Source of the DNA: Bacillus sp. (in: firmicutes)
GTDB taxonomy: Bacteria > Bacillota > Bacilli > Bacillales > Bacillaceae_J
Length of the DNA stretch: 64,000 nucleotides
Reading direction: 5' to 3'
Assembly: GCA_012842745.1 (NCBI GenBank)
Contig: DUSF01000018.1
Location: forward strand, 1-64,000
Positions 1 to 8,168 of this stretch are shown one piece after another. The notes under the pieces are model-generated. The model was not told the origin of the DNA and made no database searches. It was given only the letters and a program-made list of their open reading frames with translations. Numbering within the stretch: position 1 is the first letter of the stretch; each line of letters begins with the position of its first letter. A program made the translations under genes and the position numbers.

Positions 1-1
1 A

Positions 2-151
2 GATATGGAAAAATTCATTAATGAACAATCCATCCTCCTTGAGGAGTATGATGAGCAACTAGTAAGGAGACTTATAGAGAAAATAACGGTCTATGATGAT
101 AAACTAACTATTGAATTTAAATCTGGTATAGAAATTGATATAGAAAAATAA
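2..151 (+). CDS. Large serine recombinase, C-terminal end only (partial)
   Basis: The window opens inside a reading frame that ends at TAA 149-151. The 49 visible residues include EQLVRRLIEKITVYDD followed by a short beta-rich tail. This matches, from memory of the family, the extreme C terminus of large serine recombinases (TnpX and phage or conjugative-element integrases). The catalytic Ser domain lies outside the window, so activity cannot be judged. A terminator follows at once, and then the arsenic operon. Such recombinases usually sit at the edge of the element they move, so the ars genes may lie next to or within an integrated element; that is inference. Confidence 0.7.
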   Translation, partial: DMEKFINEQSILLEEYDEQLVRRLIEKITVYDDKLTIEFKSGIEIDIEK

Positions 152-163
152 AACGAATTTGAC

Positions 164-204
164 CGCCGATTGAGGTGCAGTGGCATCTTAGTCGGCGCTT
201 TTTG
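164..204 (+). terminator. Intrinsic terminator after the recombinase gene
   Basis: A 14-15 bp stem (arms about 164-178 and 183-197, several G-T wobble pairs) with loop AGTG is followed by a run of five T at 199-203. It separates recombinase transcription from the ars promoter. Confidence 0.8.
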
Positions 205-228
205 TCGTTAACTTATTATAAAACCATA

Positions 229-280
229 TTGACAACTATCGATATGCCTGATATTCTTGTTATAAGATATCGAGAATATT
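229..280 (+). promoter_or_regulatory. ars operon promoter with ArsR-type operator
   Basis: TTGACA (229-234) and TATTCT (252-257) are spaced by 17 bp. The -10 box lies inside an inverted repeat, ATATTCT (251-257) and AGAATAT (273-279), with further TATCGA/TCGATA words around it. A dyad overlapping the -10 suits repression by the ArsR encoded 40 bp downstream; the assignment to ArsR is inferred from position. Confidence 0.7.
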
Positions 281-320
281 CGATGTCATTGATACATATG
301 AATATATAGGAGGTAATTTT

Positions 321-656
321 ATGAAACATTCATATGCAGATTATGTTCCTGCAATTAAGGCTATGTCAGATGAAACACGGTTAAAGATTATAGATATGCT
401 ATCGTGTGGAGAAATGTGCGCATGCGATATATTAGAAGAATTCAGTATTTCTCAATCCACTCTTAGTTATCATATGAAGATATTATCTGAAAGCGGTCTT
501 GTAAATGCAGTACGTGATGGGGCTTGGATGAGATATACATTAAACAAGGAAAAAACGGATGAGGTTATAGCTTTCTTTACATGCATAACAAACGATAAAG
601 AAGATTGTATTTGTAAAAAGAGCAAAAATAAAAAATCTGATAATCAATGTTGTTAA
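321..656 (+). CDS. arsR: ArsR/SmtB-family arsenite-responsive repressor
   Basis: This 111-residue winged-helix repressor is the first gene of the arsenic operon. Residues 18-80 carry the ArsR core (DETRLKIIDML, then the recognition region SQSTLSYHMKIL). The sequence GEMCACDILEEF places a Cys-X-Cys pair at the start of the alpha-3 helix, the arsenite site of classical ArsR proteins; binding As(III) there releases DNA. The C-terminal 20 residues add more cysteines (CICKK, QCC), which is unusual and may give extra metalloid affinity. An AGGAGG site lies 7 bases before the ATG. It is followed after 13 bp by arsD and probably represses its own operon through the upstream dyad. Confidence 0.95.
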   Translation: MKHSYADYVPAIKAMSDETRLKIIDMLSCGEMCACDILEEFSISQSTLSYHMKILSESGLVNAVRDGAWMRYTLNKEKTDEVIAFFTCITNDKEDCICKKSKNKKSDNQCC

Positions 657-669
657 GGAGGATTTAGTA

Positions 670-1029
670 ATGAAAAATATTGAGATTTTTGACCCAGCAA
701 TGTGTTGCTCGACAGGAGTTTGTGGACCATCTATTGACCCAGAGCTGTTAAGAGTAGCAACTGTTATTAATTCGCTTAAAGAAAAAGGGATTATTATAAA
801 AAGGCATGGTTTGTCAAGTGAACCTCAGGATTTTATCTCCAATAAAGTTATAAGTGAAATTCTACAAAAGGAAGGAGCAGATATTCTTCCTGTAACACTG
901 GCAGATGGTGAAATTGTAAAAACCAAAAGCTACCCAACAAACGAAGAGTTTTCAGAATGGTTAGGGGTGGAAATAAGCACAAAACCTCAAAAGAAGAGCG
1001 GCTGCTGCGGACCAAAGGGGTGCTGTTAA
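670..1029 (+). CDS. arsD: ArsD arsenite metallochaperone
   Basis: ArsD takes As(III) from cytosolic thiols and hands it to the ArsA ATPase, and acts as a weak repressor in some systems. The 119-residue protein has the conserved N-terminal MCCSTGVCG segment (Cys12, Cys13, Cys18 in this numbering), the triad needed for chaperone activity. Two further vicinal Cys pairs sit at the C terminus (GCCGPKGCC). Length and order (arsR-arsD-arsA) are standard. AAGGAGG precedes the ATG, and arsA begins one base after the stop, so the two are very likely translated together. Confidence 0.95.
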   Translation: MKNIEIFDPAMCCSTGVCGPSIDPELLRVATVINSLKEKGIIIKRHGLSSEPQDFISNKVISEILQKEGADILPVTLADGEIVKTKSYPTNEEFSEWLGVEISTKPQKKSGCCGPKGCC

Positions 1030-1030
1030 G

Positions 1031-2803
1031 ATGTTAAAGAATAATTATGAGCCATTTAGTTTAGATGGGATAAATCTGACTAAGTATATGTTTTTCACAG
1101 GAAAGGGTGGTGTAGGTAAAACCTCAACCGCTTGTGCTGTGGCAGTAAATTTAGCTGATAATGGAAAAAGTGTTCTCCTTATAAGCACTGATCCTGCATC
1201 CAATTTGCAGGATGTTTTTAATACTGAGCTTGATGGCAAAGGTGTGCCGATTGATGGAGTGCCGGGTTTAGTTGTGGCGAATCTTAACCCAGAGGAAGCT
1301 GCCAGAGAGTATAGGGAATCGGTTATTGCTCCATATAGGGGGAAGTTGCCGGATAGTGTAATTGTAAATATGGAGGAACAACTCTCAGGTTCATGTACAG
1401 TTGAAATTGCCGCTTTTGACCAGTTTTCGAACTTCATCACTGATAAATCCACAGAGAATAAATACGATTATATTATTTTTGATACTGCTCCGACAGGGCA
1501 CACACTTCGTATGCTGCAATTACCATCAGCCTGGAGTAATTTTATCAGTGAAAGTACACATGGGGCGTCATGTTTAGGTCAGCTCGCTGGACTTCAAGAT
1601 AAAAAGGATATGTATAAGAATGCGGTTGAAAACCTTGCAGATAAAGATAAAACAACTTTGATATTGGTATCAAGGCCGGAGGAAACTCCTTTGATTGAAG
1701 CTGAACGTTCAAGCAATGAGCTTAGTGAGCTAGGGATAAACAATCAGGTTTTAGTTATCAATGGTATACTGAGTGAAGCAACTGACGATGTTTCGATTAA
1801 AATGTTAGATAAGCAGCAAAAGGCTTTGGAAAATATGCCACAGGGTTTAAAAAAGTTTAAAATTTTCACTATACCACTTCGTTCCTATAACGTTGTAGGT
1901 ATTGATAATATTAAAACATTTTTATATAGTGACGATTACACAAAAAATAATTTTTATAGCAAATCCTTAAATTTAAGACACCTAGATGTTCTGATTGAAG
2001 ATATTTATAGGGCAGGTAAAAAAGTGATATTTACAATGGGCAAAGGCGGTGTTGGAAAAACAACTATTGCTGCAACCATTGCTGTGGCTCTTGCTAGAAA
2101 GGGTGTTAAGGTACATTTAACATCTACAGACCCAGCTAATCATCTCAAATATGTGGTTGAAGATACTAAAAATATTAAACTAAGTAAAATAGATGAAAAG
2201 CAGGAACTATTGCGATATCAAAATGAGGTATTAAGTAAGGCTCGTGAAACAATGAGCGAAGATGATGTTGCTTATGTTGAAGAGGATTTACGCTCTCCAT
2301 GCACACAGGAGATTGCAGTATTTAGAGCTTTTGCTGAGATTGTTGACAAGGCTGAAAACGAAGTTGTAATTATTGATACTGCACCAACGGGTCACACGCT
2401 TCTGTTGCTTGATTCTACACAGAGTTATCATAAAGAGGTTCAGAGAACAAAAGGTGAAACGCCAATATCTGTTCAAAGATTACTTCCAAGACTTCGGGAT
2501 GAGAAACAAACAGAGGTTATTATTGTTACATTGCCTGAAGCAACACCGGTATTTGAAGCTCAGAGACTGGGTGATGACCTAAATAGAGCGGGAATTAATA
2601 ATAAATGGTGGGTGGTTAATCAGTGCCTTTCATTGACGAATACTAAAAATAGTATGTTAATAGCTCGCGCTGATGCTGAAAAGCAATGGCTGGAAAAAGT
2701 TAAGCAAATAAGTTCTGATAACTTTGTTGCAATCCCCTGGTTTCAGGATGCATCAATTGAAAATATAGTGGACTTTTCTGGAGGTAGTAAAAGCGATGAA
2801 TAA
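1031..2803 (+). CDS. arsA: ArsA arsenite-stimulated ATPase
   Basis: ArsA is the soluble ATPase that energises arsenite export. At 590 residues it has the duplicated architecture of the family: a P-loop GKGGVGKT near residue 24 and again near residue 337, each half followed by the DTAPTGHT signature. Metal-site cysteines are visible in both halves (GSCTVEIAAF and SPCTQEIAVF). Here the membrane partner is Acr3 rather than ArsB, a pairing known from other Firmicutes. The 3' end overlaps the next reading frame by 8 bp (2796-2803). Confidence 0.96.
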   Translation: MLKNNYEPFSLDGINLTKYMFFTGKGGVGKTSTACAVAVNLADNGKSVLLISTDPASNLQDVFNTELDGKGVPIDGVPGLVVANLNPEEAAREYRESVIAPYRGKLPDSVIVNMEEQLSGSCTVEIAAFDQFSNFITDKSTENKYDYIIFDTAPTGHTLRMLQLPSAWSNFISESTHGASCLGQLAGLQDKKDMYKNAVENLADKDKTTLILVSRPEETPLIEAERSSNELSELGINNQVLVINGILSEATDDVSIKMLDKQQKALENMPQGLKKFKIFTIPLRSYNVVGIDNIKTFLYSDDYTKNNFYSKSLNLRHLDVLIEDIYRAGKKVIFTMGKGGVGKTTIAATIAVALARKGVKVHLTSTDPANHLKYVVEDTKNIKLSKIDEKQELLRYQNEVLSKARETMSEDDVAYVEEDLRSPCTQEIAVFRAFAEIVDKAENEVVIIDTAPTGHTLLLLDSTQSYHKEVQRTKGETPISVQRLLPRLRDEKQTEVIIVTLPEATPVFEAQRLGDDLNRAGINNKWWVVNQCLSLTNTKNSMLIARADAEKQWLEKVKQISSDNFVAIPWFQDASIENIVDFSGGSKSDE

Positions 2804-3325
2804 AAGTGATGCTGGCTGTTGCTCTTGTGGCAGTGGTTGCTGCGGACAAGAACAGGAAAAAAGGCAGATTATAATAGAATTTCTTTATCTTGATCTGAGT
2901 GTATGTAAGAGGTGTCAAGGAACTGAAACTAATCTTGAGGATGCAGTTAATGAAGTATCAACGGTATTAAGAGCAGCAGGGTTTGATATAGTTATGAACA
3001 AGATTAATATAAATTCAAGGGAGTTAGCCATTGAATACCATTTTTGAGTTCACCAACAATTCGTGTAAATGGCAGGGATATTGCTCTTGAGGTTAAGGAA
3101 TCTTCCTGCAAAGAATGTGGGGATCTGTGTGGCGACTCTGTGGATTGCAGAGTTTGGGTGCAGGATGGTATAGAATATACGGAACTACCAAAATCCATGA
3201 TTATTAACGCAATTTTGAAAGAAGTTTATAATGGCCATAGTTCAATCCCCTTGACAAATGAGAAATATGAAATCCCACAAAACTTAATTACATTTTTCGA
3301 TAGCTTAGAAAGAAAGGAGGATTGA
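2796..3325 (+). pseudogene. DUF2703-family Cys-rich protein, split by a -1 frameshift
   Basis: Two overlapping frames make one recognisable DUF2703-type protein, a small Cys-rich family often found in ars operons. The first frame (2796-3047) begins with a CC/CSCGSGCC metal-binding-like segment and ends EYHF-stop. The second (from TTG at 3044) continues SSPTIRVNGRDIALEV and CKECGDLCGDSVDCRVW, as expected for the family. The break lies in a run of five T at 3041-3045; six T would restore a single frame (H-F-L-S-S-P). Options are a real one-base loss, a sequencing error in the homopolymer, programmed -1 slippage, or two coupled proteins through the TTGA overlap. Function is unknown; a thiol role in arsenic handling is only a guess. 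Confidence 0.75.
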
Positions 3326-3330
3326 TTTAC

Positions 3331-4383
3331 ATGAGTAAGGAACGTAATAGTGGAATTGGATTTTTTGAAAAGTACTTAACTGTATGGGTTATTTTATGTA
3401 TGTTTGCAGGTGTATTGATTGGAAAGTTTTTACCCGGAATCCCAGCGTTTTTAGGGCGTTTTGAATATGCAAATGTTTCAATACCTATGGCTATTTTAAT
3501 CTGGCTTATGATATATCCAATGATGTTAAAAGTAGATTTTCAAAGCATAAGAAATGTAGGCAAAAATCCTAAGGGGCTTTTTGTTACATGGATAACCAAC
3601 TGGTTGATAAAGCCTTTTACCATGTTCGGCATTGCATGGCTGTTTTTCTTTGTAATTTTCAAATCTCTAATTCCGGCAGAATTGGCACAAGACTATCTTG
3701 CGGGAGCAATACTTCTTGGAGCTGCACCGTGTACAGCGATGGTATTTGTATGGAGTTATTTGACCAAAGGCAACGCGGCTTATACCGTCGTGCAAGTGGC
3801 AACAAATGATCTTATAATTCTCATAGCTTTCACGCCTATAGTTGCGTTTCTTCTAGGTGTGGGCGGTGTAACCATACCCTGGGACACTCTTGTTTTATCT
3901 GTAGTATTGTTTGTTGTTATCCCGCTGGCTGGTGGTATAATTACCCGTAATTACATCACAAAAAAGCGAGGACTCGATTACTTTGAAAAGAGTTTTATAC
4001 CGAAGTTTGGGAATATCACTACCATAGGTCTATTGCTAACATTAATAATAATCTTTTCATTCCAGGGCGATGTAATTCTGAATAATCCACTTCATATTGT
4101 TTTAATTGCTATACCATTAATTATTCAGACTTTCCTAATCTTTTTCATTGCATATCTAGCAAGCAAGGTTATAAAACTACCTCATGAGATAGCAGCGCCT
4201 GCTGGTATGATTGGTGCCTCTAACTTTTTTGAACTGGCAGTTGCCGTTGCGATTGCATTGTTTGGAACACAAAGCCCAGCTGCACTTGCTACCATTGTAG
4301 GGGTTCTAACAGAAGTGCCTGTTATGTTGATATTAGTAAAGATAGCGAATAATACAAGGCACTGGTTTCCAGAAAAAAGCTAG
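3331..4383 (+). CDS. acr3: Acr3 arsenite efflux permease
   Basis: This ten-helix carrier of the Acr3/BASS superfamily exports arsenite, here probably powered by ArsA. Family marks are the segment GAAPCTAMVFVWSYL, which holds the essential helix-4 cysteine, and GASNFFELAVAVAIALFG late in the protein. From ATG 3331 it is 350 residues, typical for Acr3. An upstream in-frame TTG at 3322 lies only one base from the AAAGGAGG site, so the ATG, with a 10-base spacing, is the better start. arsC follows 17 bp downstream with its own AAAGGAGG site. Confidence 0.96.
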   Translation: MSKERNSGIGFFEKYLTVWVILCMFAGVLIGKFLPGIPAFLGRFEYANVSIPMAILIWLMIYPMMLKVDFQSIRNVGKNPKGLFVTWITNWLIKPFTMFGIAWLFFFVIFKSLIPAELAQDYLAGAILLGAAPCTAMVFVWSYLTKGNAAYTVVQVATNDLIILIAFTPIVAFLLGVGGVTIPWDTLVLSVVLFVVIPLAGGIITRNYITKKRGLDYFEKSFIPKFGNITTIGLLLTLIIIFSFQGDVILNNPLHIVLIAIPLIIQTFLIFFIAYLASKVIKLPHEIAAPAGMIGASNFFELAVAVAIALFGTQSPAALATIVGVLTEVPVMLILVKIANNTRHWFPEKS

Positions 4384-4400
4384 AAAGGAGGTAATGCTTA

Positions 4401-4802
4401 ATGAGTAATAAACTAAAGGTCGCATTTATATGTGTTCATAATTCATGTCGAAGCCAAATAGCCGAGGCACTTGGTAAGCACTTTGCAGGAGATATATTTG
4501 AAAGCTACTCTGCTGGCACAGAAACAAAACCTCAAATTAACCAGGATGCTGTGCGCCTAATGAAAGAGCTTTATGATATAGATATGGAGAAAACTCAACA
4601 TTCAAAGTTGCTTGATGAAATACCTCCAGTAGATATTGTTATTACAATGGGGTGTAATGTGGAATGCCCTTACCTTCCATGTAAACACAGGGAAGATTGG
4701 GGGTTGGATGATCCTACAGGTAAGAGTGATGAGGAATTTAAAAAAGTAATATCAACAATAGAAACAAAAATAAAAGAGTTAAAAGCAAAACTAAAGTCAT
4801 AA
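4401..4802 (+). CDS. arsC: Arsenate reductase, low-molecular-weight phosphatase type
   Basis: This enzyme reduces arsenate to arsenite, the form exported by Acr3. The 133-residue protein has the P-loop-like active site C11-VHNSC-R17 of the thioredoxin-coupled (pI258-like) class. The other redox cysteines lie in GCNVECPYLPC (Cys85, 89, 94), and WGLDDPTGKSDEEF is the usual C-terminal motif. It closes the operon and is followed by a long perfect inverted repeat. Confidence 0.95.
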   Translation: MSNKLKVAFICVHNSCRSQIAEALGKHFAGDIFESYSAGTETKPQINQDAVRLMKELYDIDMEKTQHSKLLDEIPPVDIVITMGCNVECPYLPCKHREDWGLDDPTGKSDEEFKKVISTIETKIKELKAKLKS

Positions 4803-4848
4803 TAATTATAACGCCAATTACAAATCTAGTAGTTGGCGTTATAATTAT
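4802..4848. terminator. 16-bp perfect hairpin after arsC
   Basis: Arms 4802-4817 and 4833-4848 are perfect complements (ATAATTATAACGCCAA) around a 15-base loop. There is no long T run, but the lower stem is A/T-only. It probably ends the ars transcript. Confidence 0.65.
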
Positions 4849-4860
4849 ATATGTCGATAT

Positions 4861-5105
4861 GTTCCCGCCTACCGATAGTGCAAAAAGTGCCTTTGACTTG
4901 TTTCCGACTACCGACAATGTAAAAGACATCAATCCACCCCGCTCGTTGCATATTGAGTCAGTAGTCTTATTAAGCCTGATATAACAGTATTTTTGAGCAA
5001 GGAATGTGTCATTTGATCACATTTTGACCACATTCCTTGCAAAAAGCATTATTTAGAAATGTGTTTTTCAAACAAATCCACAGATTTTTCTTCATACATA
5101 ATGTT
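4861..5105. other. Gene-poor interval with a direct repeat and a 12-bp inverted repeat
   Basis: No credible gene is seen. A 19-base near-repeat (ACCGAYARTG words) occurs at 4862-4880 and 4901-4919. GCAAGGAATGTG (4997-5008) and CACATTCCTTGC (5029-5040) form a perfect inverted repeat, flanked by TTTTTG on the left and AAAAA on the right. That is the wrong polarity for a terminator on either strand. Confidence 0.5.
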
Positions 5106-5512
5106 TTAAAAAGTCAATCCACCACCTAATGCCTCATATGTATCTAAAACGTTCTGAAGGCTTTCTTCTCGTTTGATGTAATTTCGCAATCTTTGTTATA
5201 TTGTTGGCCATGGTGCCTTATAATTGCTGTTTTGGAATTAATGATTGCCTTAACAATAGCATATAAATCATTGTTCATAGGTTTTGAGTACCATTCCCAT
5301 ATGTCAGCATTATGATCTGTATTAATTTCTCCGTATGATGGATTAATTGTAAAATTGCCTTCATCTGTTTTTATCGTATAACTTTCAATGAATAACTAAT
5401 CTTCAGCTGCATATCGAATTTCAAAAATGAGGTAAGGTTTAGTAATACCATTATCACCAATATAAATGTAGGTATTGTTGGTATTTATATATTGTGGTGT
5501 AGTTTTATCATG
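5106..5512 (-). pseudogene. Remnant of a conserved Bacillus hypothetical protein
   Basis: Read on the minus strand from about 5512, a damaged coding sequence gives QYINTNNTYIYIGDNG, IWEWYSKPMNND and SKTAIIRHHGQQYNKD. I recall this pattern (aromatic WEWY, then RYHGxQYxxD and a closing LQNVLDTYEALGG) from hypothetical proteins common in Bacillus. It is broken twice: a TAG where the family has Trp (after RYAAED) and a one-base loss between EKKA and LQNVLD. The last frame runs to TAA at 5106-5108. The 5' end runs into the yjcZ terminator without a start codon, so the gene is also truncated. Function is unknown. Confidence 0.6.
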
Positions 5513-5513
5513 A

Positions 5514-5550
5514 TAAAAACGAAAAGGAAGCACTAACGCTAAGTGCTTCC
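5514..5550 (-). terminator. Terminator of the first yjcZ copy
   Basis: GGAAGCACT (5526-5534) pairs with AGTGCTTCC (5542-5550). On the minus strand the stem is followed by a T-rich tract (complement of 5514-5525). The stem sequence is the same as that behind the second yjcZ copy. Confidence 0.8.
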
Positions 5551-5597
5551 ATGAGACGTGTTCGGAATGGATCGATGTTAATTTTTAAAACATAGTA

Positions 5598-5714
5598 CTA
5601 ATAACCTCCGCCAACAAATGCTGCACCAACAATAATCAATAAAATGAAAAGCACAACAATTAAAACAAAGCTGTTACCCATTCCACCGCCGCTATAAGTT
5701 TGACAACAATGCAT
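5598..5714 (-). CDS. YjcZ-family sporulation micro-protein, copy 1
   Basis: This 38-residue gene begins MHCCQTYSGGGMG, has a single hydrophobic helix [16 protein letters not shown] and ends AAFVGGGY. A Gly-rich head, one transmembrane helix and the GGY tail define the YjcZ family of tiny spore-associated membrane proteins in Bacillaceae. AAAGGTGGTG precedes the ATG at 5712-5714. It has its own terminator, and a second copy lies about 340 bp to the right on the same strand. The exact role of the family is not known to me. Confidence 0.85.
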   Translation of the reverse strand: MHCCQTYSGGGMGNSFVLIVVLFILLIIVGAAFVGGGY

Positions 5715-5879
5715 CAGTATCACCACCTTTTTATTAAGATAGTATATGTTATGAAATACTTGGCTTACTCGACTCGGATAAACATGGAAAATATTTCAGA
5801 TTGAAAATTCATTTTTGATGTTACGCATTCTGATCAAAATATGTTTTAGATCATAACTATTTATCATACACATTCTTGA

Positions 5880-5910
5880 TAAAAAGGAAGCACTCGGTGT
5901 TAGTGCTTCC
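5880..5910 (-). terminator. Terminator of the second yjcZ copy
   Basis: GGAAGCACT (5886-5894) and AGTGCTTCC (5902-5910) form a 9-bp stem; the minus-strand transcript then reads into T5. Its stem is identical to the terminator at 5526-5550. Confidence 0.8.
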
Positions 5911-5953
5911 AAGAAGTGAAATGAGTGGGCTGATGTTGATTTTTAAATTGTTC

Positions 5954-6055
5954 TTAATAGCCTCCGTGAACAAAAGCTGTTCCAACGATAATCAATAAAA
6001 TGAAGAGAACAACAATTAAGGCGAAATTGCTTCCCATTCCATAACCACCAGACAT
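5954..6055 (-). CDS. YjcZ-family sporulation micro-protein, copy 2
   Basis: This 33-residue gene ([11 protein letters not shown], then [14 protein letters not shown] and TAFVHGGY) has the same layout as the copy at 5598-5714 and nearly the same helix. AAAGGCGGTG precedes the ATG at 6053-6055. The gene, ribosome site and terminator have evidently been copied as a unit. Membrane location is predicted from the single hydrophobic helix. Confidence 0.85.
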   Translation of the reverse strand: MSGGYGMGSNFALIVVLFILLIIVGTAFVHGGY

Positions 6056-6188
6056 AAGTATCACCGCCTTTGTTAGAAGTTAATATATTTTATGAATTAC
6101 GAGTCTTGTTCGAAATGGACAAGTATGTAAATTATTTTAGACAGAAAAATCATTTTGATGTTAAGCAATACGATGAGAAGGTGATTAC

Positions 6189-6257
6189 ATGAAAGCTATT
6201 ACTATTAAACAACCTTGGGCCACACTAATTGCGTTGGGTGAAAAACAAGTTGAATGA
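6189..6257 (+). pseudogene. ASCH-domain protein, N-terminal stub
   Basis: A 22-residue frame reads MKAITIKQPWATLIALGEKQ, then V-E-stop. The ITIKQPWA-LI-LGEK pattern is the N terminus of ASCH-domain (RNA-binding-like) proteins, in which E-T-R and a long domain normally follow. AGAAGGTG stands before the ATG. The gene is cut off after the first strand and helix, and nothing similar continues in other frames, so this is a fragment. Confidence 0.6.
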
Positions 6258-6681
6258 AATTTTGCACATCAAAATAAAGTCAAAAAGAGAATCTGGAACT
6301 AAAGTATGTGAGCTAGAGCTTAAACTATGAAACCATGTATTTTTGCATGGTTATTTTTTATTCATAAACAAGTCATGTAAGGGGTGCGTTGATTTGAGAT
6401 AAATTTGACCACATAATTGACCACAAATGTTCTAAAAAAAATAGAAAATCTATAAAATTGAAATTAATATGCGTAAAGGTTAAAATGATTTGCAAACGGA
6501 AAACGAATACGAACATTTGTTTGTGGGATATCATCCCAAAAGTAATCATGTAGAAAATGTCGCCTCGTTGGAATTAAAATAACAACTAAATATTAAAGAA
6601 GTGTTAAATTAGAAAAGGTATGTTTGGAATTTAACTCCAAAGCATTGCAAAGCAATCACCGTAGAATGAGGAGCGAAAGAA
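6258..6681. other. Gene-free interval with a hairpin terminator and a LexA-like dyad
   Basis: No gene is visible. Contents: a terminator at 6331-6359; TTGACCACA words near 6410-6430 that echo those at 5025-5033; the dyad CGAACATTTGTTTG at 6510-6523, close to the Bacillus LexA box; the palindrome GGGATATCATCCC just after it; and the ribosome binding site GAGGAG at about 6668 for the MFS gene. Confidence 0.5.
6331..6359 (+). terminator. Hairpin terminator
   Basis: AACCATG (6331-6337) and CATGGTT (6346-6352) enclose an 8-base loop and run into a T-rich tail. It probably belonged to the truncated ASCH gene. Confidence 0.7.
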
Positions 6682-8061
6682 ATGAATAGTAAAACTAAGA
6701 CGAATAAAAAATATGTCGTTATTTCACTATTAATTGCCACGTTTTTAACAGCGATTGAGGGAACGATTGTAAGTACAGCGATGCCCAAAATTGTTGAGGA
6801 TTTAGGTGGTAGCCATTTGTATACTTGGGTCATTTCGATTTATTTATTGGCAACAGTTATAAGCACCCCTATTTTTGGTAAATTGGCAGATTTGTATGGT
6901 AGAAAGAAGATGTTTACGATAGGGGTTATTATTTTTTTAATAGGTTCCATGCTTTCTGGTTTTTCACAAACGATGGAACAACTGGTCATATTCCGATTAA
7001 TTCAAGGAATCGGAGCAGGAGCGTTGACGACGATTCCGTTTACAATTATTGGTGATGTTTTTTCGTTTGAACTCCGTGCAAAAATACAAGGATTGATTAG
7101 CAGTGTCTGGGGTATTGCCGGAATCATTGGACCACTTGCCGGTGGTTTTATTGTTGACCAAATCACCTGGCATTGGATTTTCTTTTTGAATCTTCCATTT
7201 GGAATCATTTCCTTTATTCTTTTATCGGTTTCCTTGCATGAACAAGTGGAAAAGAAGAAGCAAATTATTGATTATGCCGGTATTTTCACATTTACAATCA
7301 GTATGACTAGTTTCTTGTATGCCTTAACTTTATTGAAACAAGAAAAGCATGTAACAAGCAGTAGTTTAACTTTATTTACGATTGCGGCTATAAGTGTATG
7401 CCTTTTTCTTTGGATCGAAGCAAAAGGAAAAGAACCGATGCTACCACTTTCTTTATTTAAGAACCAATCTATTATGGTGGCAAATGTTGTGGGATTTTTG
7501 CTAGGTTTTATCCTTGTGGCCGTTACTTTTTATATACCTTTATGGGTTCAGGGGGTTACGAATTTAAATGCAACCTTCTCAGGAATAACGCTTATGCCAA
7601 TGTCGCTAACATGGCCAATCGGAGCATTTTTAACAGGTAAATGGCTGGGCAAAACCTCAATTGGGCGTCTGGCATTTATAGGAATTGCAATTAATGCTGC
7701 TGGCTGTATCGGCTTAGTTTTCTTTCATGCGAACACAACGATGCCAGCCATGATGGTTGCGACAGCTATTCTTGGATTTGGTTTTGGATTAGCATTTACT
7801 GTATTTACAGTGATTGTCCAATCCGCAGTTGACTGGAAATTGCGAGGAGCTGCTATAGGTTCAAATAATTTGATGAGAAACTTAGGACAAGCGATTGGAA
7901 TTGCAGTTTCAGGCATATGGTTAAGCGATGAGCTAAAGGGGCATGTGTTAGAAGCAAGCTTGCACACAGTATTTATTCTATTAGTCATATTAGCCATTAG
8001 TGCACTAGCTATTGCTGCAATGCTTTTTGGCAAAAAAGGAAACGAGCCTTCCATAGGATAG
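6682..8061 (+). CDS. MFS multidrug-type exporter
   Basis: A 459-residue membrane protein of the major facilitator superfamily, probably a proton-driven drug or toxin exporter. The N-terminal half shows FLTAIEGTIVSTAMPKIVEDL, the motif-A-like GKLADLYGRKKMF and motif C in the segment GIAGIIGPLAGGFIVD, all typical of DHA2/14-helix exporters. GAGGAG lies 9 bases upstream of the ATG. It stands alone, with no regulator beside it, so the substrate cannot be inferred. A weak hairpin follows near 8067-8098. Confidence 0.9.
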   Translation: MNSKTKTNKKYVVISLLIATFLTAIEGTIVSTAMPKIVEDLGGSHLYTWVISIYLLATVISTPIFGKLADLYGRKKMFTIGVIIFLIGSMLSGFSQTMEQLVIFRLIQGIGAGALTTIPFTIIGDVFSFELRAKIQGLISSVWGIAGIIGPLAGGFIVDQITWHWIFFLNLPFGIISFILLSVSLHEQVEKKKQIIDYAGIFTFTISMTSFLYALTLLKQEKHVTSSSLTLFTIAAISVCLFLWIEAKGKEPMLPLSLFKNQSIMVANVVGFLLGFILVAVTFYIPLWVQGVTNLNATFSGITLMPMSLTWPIGAFLTGKWLGKTSIGRLAFIGIAINAAGCIGLVFFHANTTMPAMMVATAILGFGFGLAFTVFTVIVQSAVDWKLRGAAIGSNNLMRNLGQAIGIAVSGIWLSDELKGHVLEASLHTVFILLVILAISALAIAAMLFGKKGNEPSIG

Positions 8062-8168
8062 GATGGAAATTCGGGGACGGTTTCCGTATTTCGAATAGAT
8101 GTTCCTCTTTTGAAATGTATATTTCCATCCCTATTTCTTATACTAAAGAAATGAAGGAGGGATAGTTT

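Noticed and set aside
4738-4932. A minus-strand frame rich in Leu and Ile over the arsC end and its hairpin
   Set aside because: The hydrophobic run comes from the A-rich arsC 3' end read backwards; no ribosome site.
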